This document shows positions 11,572 to 18,989 of a stretch of DNA of 45,823 nt, piece by piece. The notes below the pieces were generated by a model that was given only the letters and a program-made list of their open reading frames with translations, was not told the DNA's origin and did no database searches. Within the stretch, counting starts at the first letter, position 1, and every line of letters begins with the position of its first letter. Made by a program: the position numbers and the translations under genes. The stretch is taken from assembly GCA_027449025.1 (NCBI GenBank), contig DAIDMK010000022.1:1-45823 (forward strand). Reading direction: 5' to 3'. Origin of the DNA: Lutibacter sp. (lineage in GTDB: Bacteria; Bacteroidota; Bacteroidia; Flavobacteriales; Flavobacteriaceae).

Positions 11572-13302
11572 CTATTCAAACAAATGTCTTTTAACGGCTC
11601 GACTAATAAATCGGACTTTTTCTTTAAAACTAAACCGTGCCAAATTGACTTTAACAACGCCTTTGGTCATATAGGTTTTTTTAGTATAATCTATAATAAC
11701 ATCAACAATAACAGGCACCTCGTTTTCAGCTTCTTGAAAAGCTTGTTCCATAATCGCATCTATTTCAGCATCGTTTGCCATTTTAAAATAAGTAGCCCCA
11801 CAGGCAACAGCCACACCTTCAATATTTACATTGCCAATAATAGACGCCGTTTTTCGTTTAAAAGGTATTTTTTGAAATTGAGAAATTTGCCCCAATTCCC
11901 CATCATGAAAAACAAAATAAACAAGCCCTTTTTTATTGGTGGTTGCGGTTAGTATTTCCATACAAGTCATTAAAAACCCACCATCCCCAACAATGCCAAC
12001 CACTTTGTTATTCGGATTCATAAATTTAACGCCAATGGCTGCCGGCACACAAAATCCCATACAGTTAAAATCGGTGGGCGACACAAAATGCCGTGACTTA
12101 TTCACAGGCAACAACTCGGCAGCTAAATAGGTATGAGATCCATCATCAACAACAAAAAAGGTGTCATCATCCGTAAATTTAGACAATGATTCAAAGAAAT
12201 ACCCTGGAGAAACCTTATCGGCTAATGGTTTTTCTTTCCATTCCTTATTGTACTTTTCTTTTTCTTCCTTAATCATCAATTTTAATGCTTCAGCATCTTT
12301 TACTTTTTTGATTTTCTCTAAAGCATCTGCCAAAAGCTGTAAAGTCTCATGAGCATCGCCTTCTATACTTATTTTTGTGGGATAATTTTTATCGAAAACT
12401 TGTGGATTGATGTCTATATGAATTAAATTTTCGGGTACTGTTACCCCGTAACTTCCCGTGCCTATTTCAGAAAACCTTACACCAACAGCAAGCATGGCAT
12501 CGCATTTTTTAAATGCCTTTTGGCCAGCAGGTGTTGCATTTGGACCAAATCCAAAACCCGTATGCAAGGGATGCGATTCAGGAAAAGAAGCTTTTCCTTG
12601 CAGTGTTGTGGCTACAGGCGCCCCGAGTAAATCGGCAATTTTTATCAGCGCCTCTGTGGCATTGGCAGCGCCCCAACCGACATAGATTCCGGGATGTTTT
12701 GCATTTGACAATAAAGCAGCCGCAGCTTCAATTTTTTTATGGTCGGCTAGCGGATTTTGGAACGTTTTAGCATAAGGAAAACATTGATCAACCTCTCCCA
12801 TAAACATTTGATATTCCAAAGGAATTTCTATAAACACGGGTCCTGGTTCACCAGAAGTAGCAATCTCATAAGCCTTGTAAATGGTTGGAATAATTTCATT
12901 ATGTGACGCAATTTTAAAATATGCCTTGGTAATTTCTTTAACCAGATTTTCTTGATTTAGTTGGTGTAATTGGTAATGCCGTCCACTATCCTGACGCGTG
13001 CCACCAGAAATAATCAACATGGGAATGCCATCTAAAAAGGCTTCACCAATTCCGCTCATAGCATTTGTTGTACCAGCAGCGGGAACAGTCATTAATGTGC
13101 CAATACTGTCTGAAGTACAAGACACCCCAAGTGCCATAAAAGAGGCTCCGCCTTCATGCGTTACCAAAACAGGTTCAATTTGTTTTGAATTATTAAGTTC
13201 ATCGTATAGTTCTAAATTGTGAACCCCCGGAATACCGAAAGTATATTTAACACCAATTTGTTCTAAAGCAAAAACTGCCAATTGTGCACCTGTTTTTTTC
13301 AT
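11572..13302 (-). CDS. Thiamine-diphosphate-dependent decarboxylase/synthase family enzyme
   Basis: A 576-residue protein with the three-domain layout of acetolactate synthase, benzoylformate decarboxylase and related enzymes. The catalytic glutamate that activates the cofactor is visible as Glu50 in VTHEGGAS. A central domain (about 190-330) includes GIYVGWGAAN, and the cofactor-binding motif begins with VGDGGF (about 438). Where the family usually has Asn-Asn, this protein has VFHDGELG (about 465), so the metal-ligand Asn is replaced by Asp. The tail after about 540 is basic and unusual. The gene starts 10 bases after the FAD dehydrogenase gene, so both are co-transcribed. The substrate is unknown; absence of a small regulatory subunit or ilv genes argues against branched-chain amino acid synthesis. 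Confidence 0.88.
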   Translation of the reverse strand: MKKTGAQLAVFALEQIGVKYTFGIPGVHNLELYDELNNSKQIEPVLVTHEGGASFMALGVSCTSDSIGTLMTVPAAGTTNAMSGIGEAFLDGIPMLIISGGTRQDSGRHYQLHQLNQENLVKEITKAYFKIASHNEIIPTIYKAYEIATSGEPGPVFIEIPLEYQMFMGEVDQCFPYAKTFQNPLADHKKIEAAAALLSNAKHPGIYVGWGAANATEALIKIADLLGAPVATTLQGKASFPESHPLHTGFGFGPNATPAGQKAFKKCDAMLAVGVRFSEIGTGSYGVTVPENLIHIDINPQVFDKNYPTKISIEGDAHETLQLLADALEKIKKVKDAEALKLMIKEEKEKYNKEWKEKPLADKVSPGYFFESLSKFTDDDTFFVVDDGSHTYLAAELLPVNKSRHFVSPTDFNCMGFCVPAAIGVKFMNPNNKVVGIVGDGGFLMTCMEILTATTNKKGLVYFVFHDGELGQISQFQKIPFKRKTASIIGNVNIEGVAVACGATYFKMANDAEIDAIMEQAFQEAENEVPVIVDVIIDYTKKTYMTKGVVKVNLARFSFKEKVRFISRAVKRHLFE

Positions 13303-13312
13303 TTTTTTATTA

Positions 13313-14944
13313 TTACTTTTTTTTGATAATATGATTTGCTGCTTTTTGTGCCGTAAATATGCAAGTAGCCAAGAAAGTACCTTCTAAGGCGCGTTTGCCA
13401 TGAGAGCCCCCACCGCCAAATCCAGCCGCTTCGCCAACTGCATATAAATTATCAAATAGGTCCTGAGTTTCCTCATTATTAGATGATTTTAATACCTGCG
13501 AATTTAAATTTGTTTGAATACCACCCAAGCTTTTTCGCGATAAGATAAACTCCCTGATGGCAATTAAAGGATAGGCACTTTTCTGATTTAATTTTTGGGG
13601 TTTTAAAGTGCGTTTTTTATCGCCTTTATAGTCACGGGTTTGTTTGATGAGCCTGATTTGCTCATCATTCCATATATTATTTCCACGGTCAAAATTGGCA
13701 TCATAACTGTCAATCGCATGTTTTAGCGCCGCTATGCTAACATCATTTGTGCCGGTTAAAGCATTCATTTTTTCTGCCAATTCTTCAATACTGTTTGCGG
13801 TAATATAATTAGGAGAATCTTTTTCTAAACTCTTTATCAAGTGTTTATTACCTTTTAAGATCGAATATAAAAAGGAGACTATTTTTTTATTTTTAATGCC
13901 TTCATTAAACTCAGAACCCGAAACGCCCAATTCTTTATAGGCGATTTTTTTATTGAGAATTTGCCACGAATATTGTTTGTCTTGCTCACAAATTTTAGTC
14001 ACCAAATAACGCGTATCAAAGGAGGTTACCAAAGGTCTTGGTCCCATCCGTTCGCCTTTGTAATTGAGCCATAAAGCCGATTTTGGCGGCACCAAACTCA
14101 AACCGTGATTGTCTCTTTTAGGATAAGGATGCGGGATGCCCGCAGCATAGTTCCACATTAAATCTAAGTTGGTAACATTTCCTCCAAGGTCTTTTACTTT
14201 ATCGTGAATCAACCCATCGGAAAATTGATGTGATCCGTTTAGGATGATTTCGGGCGGAGATTGCCAATCCTTGTGCCAATGTTGCCTGACTTTTTCCATA
14301 CTGCCATTGATGCCGCCAGTGGCAACCACAAAATTATTAGCTGTGCAGGTAAAAGGAGTTTGTGTTTTTTCATCGATGCCTTTAATGGCTACAATTTTAT
14401 TGTTTTCAATTACAAAATCACCCGCTTTATGTTGAAAATAAGTCGTTAAATTCTGATAATTGGGATGTGTTTTTAAATGACTTAAGATGGAGGTAATCAA
14501 ACCATATCCAGTTCCCCAAACCATATGAAACCTTGGCGCTGAATTTCCGGGATGGTCTAAACCCCGTTCAACCCAATGCACAATCGGAAAAAAATTTACT
14601 TTTTTAGAACGAACCCAATCATAAACTTTATGCGTAGATTCCAAAAATTCATTTGCCCATTTTTTACCCCAAATATTGTCATCCTCAAATTCTGCAAACG
14701 AAAACCAATCGGTTTTTGCTTGGGCAACAGTATCTTTAATTTTTGAAAACCGTTGTTGGGGCGAGTCGATAAAAAACATCCCGCCAAACGATTCTTTTGC
14801 CAAGCCTCCAAAGTTTTGTTCCAGATCTCTTTCAATAATGATGACTTTTTTGTTGGCATTGAGCAGTTCAATGGCTGTTGTAATTCCAGATATGCCACCA
14901 CCAATAATCACGGTATCTGCTTGGTAATTATTTTCTTCAATCAT
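13313..14944 (-). CDS. FAD-binding dehydrogenase (COG3573-like)
   Basis: A 543-residue flavoprotein. The N-terminal dinucleotide-binding motif is VIIGGGISGITTAIEL with an acidic residue at the end of the second strand (IIERD). The C-terminal FAD motif is NLYAVGEAAGFGGGGSHGK. Length and both motifs match the fumarate-reductase/3-ketosteroid-dehydrogenase fold, in particular the predicted oxidoreductases of COG3573. There is no signal peptide or membrane anchor, so it should be cytoplasmic. It is the first gene of a two-gene unit with the ThDP enzyme, which suggests linked oxidation and C-C bond chemistry on one substrate. The substrate cannot be read from the sequence. Confidence 0.85.
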   Translation of the reverse strand: MIEENNYQADTVIIGGGISGITTAIELLNANKKVIIIERDLEQNFGGLAKESFGGMFFIDSPQQRFSKIKDTVAQAKTDWFSFAEFEDDNIWGKKWANEFLESTHKVYDWVRSKKVNFFPIVHWVERGLDHPGNSAPRFHMVWGTGYGLITSILSHLKTHPNYQNLTTYFQHKAGDFVIENNKIVAIKGIDEKTQTPFTCTANNFVVATGGINGSMEKVRQHWHKDWQSPPEIILNGSHQFSDGLIHDKVKDLGGNVTNLDLMWNYAAGIPHPYPKRDNHGLSLVPPKSALWLNYKGERMGPRPLVTSFDTRYLVTKICEQDKQYSWQILNKKIAYKELGVSGSEFNEGIKNKKIVSFLYSILKGNKHLIKSLEKDSPNYITANSIEELAEKMNALTGTNDVSIAALKHAIDSYDANFDRGNNIWNDEQIRLIKQTRDYKGDKKRTLKPQKLNQKSAYPLIAIREFILSRKSLGGIQTNLNSQVLKSSNNEETQDLFDNLYAVGEAAGFGGGGSHGKRALEGTFLATCIFTAQKAANHIIKKK

Positions 14945-15177
14945 TATTAAGTACTGATTATTTTTATAAAGATATTAAATTGATTCCGTCAATCTAACAA
15001 AACTAAGTATAAAAATTTGATTGGCAGCTCTTGATGGACTTCCTATAGTAAACTGTAGATAATGGTGCTGGATTTAGCGTTTAAGACAGCTATCCAAATC
15101 TCTTATTTCCTTAAAAGTACAACTTATCTCTATAGAAGCACTTTTTGGCACTGTTTCATACCAAGCAAATTCACCCC

Positions 15178-16491
15178 TTAGTGCATTGATATTAAGGTAC
15201 TTTTAATTGCAGCTTTTAATTCTTTATTTACATTCACTTCAAGCGCATAGGAATCCCATGTTGCTACTTTCCTGCTAATTTCTGTAATAATATATTCGGC
15301 TTTCTTAATATTCATTGATTTTGCAATAGTTAATAAATCATCTTTTGTAATGTCTTTTCTTTTACCATTGATGCTTAACGCATGCTGACTTACCCATAGG
15401 CTATTTGGCCTATACGCATGACAAACATCATAGGCTGGGGCAATTTCCCATTTTCGATTCTTTTTAAGCTGGAATGCAAAATTTTTAGTATGATCATCAC
15501 AGTTTCTTGCCAAGACATTAAACACCATTCTTCGAAACATTTGTTCTGCTTGAGGATATGGAAGTCTTAAAATTCGCATTGTCTGAAAAAGTTGTTCATA
15601 GCTAAAACTTGTTACTTCATTAAAATCGAAATGCTGCATAGCGCAAAATGTTTGTATATGATGTTTTGTATTATTCCCTTCCCTATCAAAACGTTTGGTT
15701 ATAAAATGTGCCCGATTATTTTCCTCAAGCAATTTAGATTCCATCATATTTATTCCGCAATCTTTCGCCATTAAATAATACGCCATCTCAACCCTACCAT
15801 ATCCTGTACTTTCGCCAAATTGTGTATCGCTTACGCCATCCAGTTTTATTAACCAGTGTTCAAATCCTTTTGATGTATTTGCTTGCCCAGATTTTACTTC
15901 TCCTGTTTTTTCGTTATAAGCAATAACTGCTTTTGGTCGCGCTCCACCTGCCGAAGTTCCAATTTTAAGAATTTCCATCATTGCTTTTTGTTCATCTTCC
16001 TGAAGGTTGGCGCCAAAAGCATCTCTTTTTGAAAGCATCTTTTGTGCAATGTTCACCAAACTGTTTATCTCAATTGAAAATGCTTGCTTATTAGGTTTTA
16101 ACGTGGTTGGTTCAAATTCTAAAGCTCCCATTCCTCTTGTTCCTATAAAGCATAGTTGTTCTACGGGATTCATGCTATTTATGGGACGTCCACTCTGCGC
16201 CAACCACACATTTAATAATTGATTTCCATATTTATCTGGTAATACATCTGCCAACAAACCAGGCAGTCCTTTAAAGGTATCGAATTCACTATTTCTTGCT
16301 TTCCTCAGTTCGGGAAAAGCAAAGATTTTATTGGTTTGAAAAATAGGCATTTTGATGGGTGCCAGGTCCCAGCCCAGTTGTGATATTTTTGAATCAAACT
16401 CAAAACTAGCAATTCCTGTTGTTTCGTCCCAAGCTACTGCTCCAACTGTTTCTCCCCAAATCTTAACAAATGCGGTTGTTACCATTACCAA
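15178..16491 (-). CDS. hipA: HipA-family serine/threonine kinase toxin
   Basis: A 437-residue HipA-like kinase. The N-terminal subdomain (about 1-140) includes LPGLLADVLPDKYG. The nucleotide loop is of the GTSAGGARPKAV type (about 178-190), unlike the SISGVQ loop of classical HipA. The catalytic segment ARNCDDHTKNFAFQ (about 325-338) holds the catalytic Asp, followed by APAYDVCHA, the DFG-like metal site. Family members phosphorylate tRNA synthetases or other targets and slow growth. The start overlaps the end of the upstream hipB-like gene by seven bases, the usual coupling of antitoxin and toxin. The target is unknown here. Confidence 0.88.
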   Translation of the reverse strand: MVMVTTAFVKIWGETVGAVAWDETTGIASFEFDSKISQLGWDLAPIKMPIFQTNKIFAFPELRKARNSEFDTFKGLPGLLADVLPDKYGNQLLNVWLAQSGRPINSMNPVEQLCFIGTRGMGALEFEPTTLKPNKQAFSIEINSLVNIAQKMLSKRDAFGANLQEDEQKAMMEILKIGTSAGGARPKAVIAYNEKTGEVKSGQANTSKGFEHWLIKLDGVSDTQFGESTGYGRVEMAYYLMAKDCGINMMESKLLEENNRAHFITKRFDREGNNTKHHIQTFCAMQHFDFNEVTSFSYEQLFQTMRILRLPYPQAEQMFRRMVFNVLARNCDDHTKNFAFQLKKNRKWEIAPAYDVCHAYRPNSLWVSQHALSINGKRKDITKDDLLTIAKSMNIKKAEYIITEISRKVATWDSYALEVNVNKELKAAIKSTLISMH

Positions 16492-16832
16492 TCTGTTTTA
16501 GGTTCTTCTTCATTGTCTTTACCGCTAGCACGTTGTCTTTTTTGTTTTGCCAGTTTAGCCAATGCAATTGGACTTACTTGTTGCTCAATCTTAAAAACAT
16601 CAAAAATGTATAATAAGTCTAAGGCTCTAAGTATCTGTATTAAAGAAAGCATTGTAATAGCCTCACCATTTTCAACCTGCCCTATAGTCCAGCGATTCAC
16701 ACCAGCTTCCTCAGCCAACTTAACCTGTGATTTGTTTTGAAGTAAACGTTGCTCTTTTATATAATTCCCTATTACTGCTACAATCGCAGTATCACTCATA
16801 GCTACCCAATTATCGTTAGTATTTCCCATCAT
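16485..16832 (-). CDS. hipB: HipB-like XRE antitoxin of the HipBA pair
   Basis: A 115-residue protein with one helix-turn-helix of the XRE type (about 15-75): IKEQRLLQNKSQVKLAEEAG, then VNRWTIGQVENGEA. The C-terminal tail is basic (LAKQKRQRASGK) and then acidic. Proteins of this type neutralise HipA and repress their own operon. ATG codons at 16832 and 16829 are both possible. Four operator-like sites lie over and upstream of the start, consistent with autoregulation. Confidence 0.88.
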   Translation of the reverse strand: MMGNTNDNWVAMSDTAIVAVIGNYIKEQRLLQNKSQVKLAEEAGVNRWTIGQVENGEAITMLSLIQILRALDLLYIFDVFKIEQQVSPIALAKLAKQKRQRASGKDNEEEPKTDW

Positions 16833-16972
16833 TAAACACTCTTTTAGATTATAATGTTAGTATTTACCATCAAAAGTATGAAATAATTATACACAAACAA
16901 AATAGAATAGTAATAAATGTTGGTATTTACAAACAATAACTAATAAAAACAAGATTAATGATGGTATTTACC
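16818..16972. promoter_or_regulatory. HipB operator array and hipBA promoter
   Basis: Four copies of a 10-bp near-palindrome GGTATTTACC occur at 16818-16827 (AGTATTTCCC), 16859-16868 (AGTATTTACC), 16922-16931 (GGTATTTACA) and 16963-16972 (GGTATTTACC). Their spacing is 41, 63 and 41 bases, close to 4, 6 and 4 helical turns, so all sites face the same side of the DNA. A Bacteroidota-type promoter for hipB, TTG (16898-16900), 19 bases, TACTTTTG (16871-16878), sits between the second and third sites. The first site overlaps the hipB start region and the last lies just before the divergent recombinase relic. Confidence 0.7.
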
Positions 16973-16979
16973 AGCAATT

Positions 16980-17273
16980 ATGTTAACTAAAACATATAAA
17001 AAACATCACTTATTTAAGCAACGCATTATAGATCTTAAAAATAAGTTTCCTATTGAGCTTTCTACTTTAAAGAAAAAAAGACCGGATAAAAAAATGGATC
17101 GACCAATAAAATCCTTTAGGCATACGGGTTCCATTCAGTTATGTGAACGAGATAAAGATATTCTGAAACTCAAAAAAACACTGAATCATTCAAGGGTGCA
17201 GGTAACTGTGGGTTATCTGAGAGGTCTTGAAGTGAACAATCTTTCTGAAGCGGATATGCCTGATTTATTATAA
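16980..17273 (+). pseudogene. C-terminal relic of a tyrosine recombinase
   Basis: A 97-codon open frame whose second half resembles the end of a tyrosine recombinase: SFRHTGSIQL corresponds to the HxxR box (with Lys instead of the first His), LNHSRVQVTV to the conserved LGHS segment, and GYLRGLE to the nucleophile tyrosine context. The first half has no recognisable domain, and the N-terminal and central catalytic regions are missing, so it cannot be a complete recombinase. It is transcribed divergently from hipB and lies between two Hip modules. It is probably a leftover of the element that brought them in. A short functional DNA-binding protein cannot be excluded. Confidence 0.6.
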
Positions 17274-17291
17274 TATGGAGCACAATTTCTA

Positions 17292-18278
17292 TTATTGGTT
17301 GCTAAATCTTTTTATTCTAACTTGGTATGCTTGCCAATAATTACCTTTGGTTTTTTTATTTAGGAATGACGCAGCAATAAGTTCCTCCACTTTTTTTGAA
17401 TTTGTTGTTATGGTATTGAAAAGGTCCATAAACTGCTTATCACTCAACCCAGCCATTTTAGCTAACACCGAAAATTGTTGGCTGATTTTACCTTGCGCTA
17501 AGTTCCTTGGTAACAAACCATCCTCCAATGCAAAGTCATTATCCTCTATATGTATTCTGCTATTAAGCAAGTCATATGCCGGACTTAAGCGGTAATCCCC
17601 AAAAGGAGTTTCTAACAGCGAAAAATTCTTGAAATGCGCATCTCCATTTGAGAACAGGTAATTAAACAATAACACTTTGAATAGCTTGGGTGCTTCTATT
17701 TTATAAGCAGGCAGGTATGTTTTCATGAGCTCAAAAAGCTCCAAATAGTTTCCTAAATATTTATAATCAGTTCCATGAGTTTGTGGTGTTCTTCCGGCTA
17801 AAGAAGCAAAATCTTCCTGAGCCCATTTGCTGCCATCATCCTTCACATCAAAGCGCTTAGTGATATACGCCGGAGTTCCATTTTTGAAGAAAATTAAAGC
17901 ATTTTCTGCGGTTTCAATACCAAACACCTGACGTGCTATTTGCATTGTCAAGTGTTCGTTAGCTGGCATTTGATCGACTTTACCTCCAGCACTTGGAATT
18001 GGTTTTAGAATGTAAGTGCCCCGTTCTCCTTCATTAATTAGGCGAAGCTTGTTTTTTTCAAGCACTACAGAAAATTTCTCTTGAACACCTGATATAGAAA
18101 TTCGCTTTCTGTTTTGATCAAACAACTCTCTGGTTTCTTGATGGCTTGATGGCGATTCATAAGGTAATATATGGTTTACCTTTTTCCCATTAAAAACTCT
18201 ACTTAAACAAGTTCTGCTATATGTCTTGTATCCTTCAGCTAAGGTACCTGGACAGTATTTAATCTCTGGAAAACTCAT
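17292..18278 (-). CDS. hipT: HipT-like kinase (core kinase of a split HipA)
   Basis: A 328-residue kinase lacking the HipA N-terminal subdomain, as in HipT. The Gly-rich loop is RISISGVQEKFSV with Ser61 and Ser63 forming the S-x-S autophosphorylation pattern known from HipT. Lys92 (YILKP) is the likely ATP-binding lysine, NGDAHFKNFSL (211-221) is the catalytic loop with Asp213, and AYDLLN with Asp236 is the metal site. The start codon overlaps the stop of the small upstream gene as TAATG, so the two are translationally coupled. In Escherichia coli O127 HipT phosphorylates tryptophanyl-tRNA synthetase; the target here is unknown. Confidence 0.88.
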   Translation of the reverse strand: MSFPEIKYCPGTLAEGYKTYSRTCLSRVFNGKKVNHILPYESPSSHQETRELFDQNRKRISISGVQEKFSVVLEKNKLRLINEGERGTYILKPIPSAGGKVDQMPANEHLTMQIARQVFGIETAENALIFFKNGTPAYITKRFDVKDDGSKWAQEDFASLAGRTPQTHGTDYKYLGNYLELFELMKTYLPAYKIEAPKLFKVLLFNYLFSNGDAHFKNFSLLETPFGDYRLSPAYDLLNSRIHIEDNDFALEDGLLPRNLAQGKISQQFSVLAKMAGLSDKQFMDLFNTITTNSKKVEELIAASFLNKKTKGNYWQAYQVRIKRFSNQ

Positions 18279-18607
18279 TATTCTTGTTCTGTTTTAATTA
18301 CCCGAATGGCTCCTATGCTGTCAGTTTTAGCAGTAATTATGAGTAAGCCAAAATAATCATCATTATCAATGCGCATGAACTTACATACCATCTGCTTGTT
18401 AGATCCTTCGGGCAACATATTGTAAAAAAACGGGAAAAGATGTTGTGATTTGTATTCTTGTTGTGTTTTAGGTAGGGTTAAACTAATGCTTGGTTTCCCA
18501 ATATCCTCAAACCAGTTATCATGATACCGAAATGTAAAGCTTCCATCATTATGTTGTGTTAAAACACCTGCTTCTTCCTCTTTATATAGAATTGCTGCTG
18601 ATCTCAT
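18278..18607 (-). CDS. hipS: HipS-like protein (free HipA N-terminal subdomain)
   Basis: A 109-residue protein equal to the isolated N-terminal subdomain of HipA. It shows the conserved LPKTQQEYKS, LFPFFYNMLPEGSNK and SIGAIRV segments. In HipBST modules this small protein, not HipB, is the antitoxin that masks the kinase. It sits five bases after the HipB-like gene and overlaps the kinase gene by one base. The separate ends, clean spacing and agreement with the HipBST layout argue that it is a genuine gene and not half of a frameshifted hipA. Confidence 0.85.
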   Translation of the reverse strand: MRSAAILYKEEEAGVLTQHNDGSFTFRYHDNWFEDIGKPSISLTLPKTQQEYKSQHLFPFFYNMLPEGSNKQMVCKFMRIDNDDYFGLLIITAKTDSIGAIRVIKTEQE

Positions 18608-18612
18608 TTACC

Positions 18613-18822
18613 TTATTGTATTTTCTTAACTTGCAAACACACCTCCATCCCCAATACATCTGCTAATTTCTGCAAAGTTTGTAATGTTGGGTTTCCTTTG
18701 CCGCTTTCAAGCTGTTTTAGAGTTCGCAGTCCAACCCCAGAAAGCTCTGCCAAGGTTTCTTGAGTTACCTGCATCATTTCTCGGCGTTCTTTAATGGTCT
18801 GAATAATTTCGTTAAAGTGCAT
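18613..18822 (-). CDS. hipB: HipB-like XRE regulator of the HipBST-type module
   Basis: A 69-residue single-domain XRE helix-turn-helix protein: TQETLAELSGVGLRTLKQLE is the recognition region and NPTLQTLQKLADVLGME follows it. It lacks a C-terminal extension. As first gene of the three-gene unit it should repress its own promoter; GTGCATTATAC repeats overlap its start codon and recur about 120 bases upstream. Confidence 0.88.
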   Translation of the reverse strand: MHFNEIIQTIKERREMMQVTQETLAELSGVGLRTLKQLESGKGNPTLQTLQKLADVLGMEVCLQVKKIQ

Positions 18823-18954
18823 TATACGGCTCTTTTTTACACAAATATATAACTATTTTTTAATAATTCAACTAAAAGAGCAATTAAATGCACTAATTTG
18901 TGTATTTATCTACTTTTAACTAATAAACACGTTGTATTGTGCATTATACAGCAC
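18817..18954 (-). promoter_or_regulatory. Promoter and operators of the HipBST-type operon
   Basis: A promoter TTG (18869-18871), 19 bases, TATATTTG (18842-18849) points to the left into the operon. GTGCATTATACGGC (18817-18830) overlaps the start codon, and GTGCATTATACAGCAC (18939-18954), a GTGC...GCAC palindrome, lies upstream. A third partial copy, TAAATGCAC in inverse orientation, lies near 18885-18893. These are likely binding sites of the HipB-like regulator. Confidence 0.6.
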
Positions 18955-18989
18955 TATTGAGAATTACAAATTATATGCAAATGCACCTA

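Noticed and set aside
11572-13302. Acetolactate synthase IlvB of branched-chain amino acid synthesis
   Set aside because: No small subunit or ilv/leu genes nearby, HD instead of NN at the metal site, and pairing with a COG3573-type dehydrogenase.
14945-15177. Direct repeat of the tRNA-His 3' end as left border of the defence island
   Set aside because: No copy of the GGTTCGAAC / TTCCACC stretch was found by eye in this gap or near 16.9-17.3 kb.
17292-18607. hipA broken into two frames by a frameshift
   Set aside because: The small and large genes have their own starts, a TAATG overlap and complete motifs, and match the three-gene HipBST layout.
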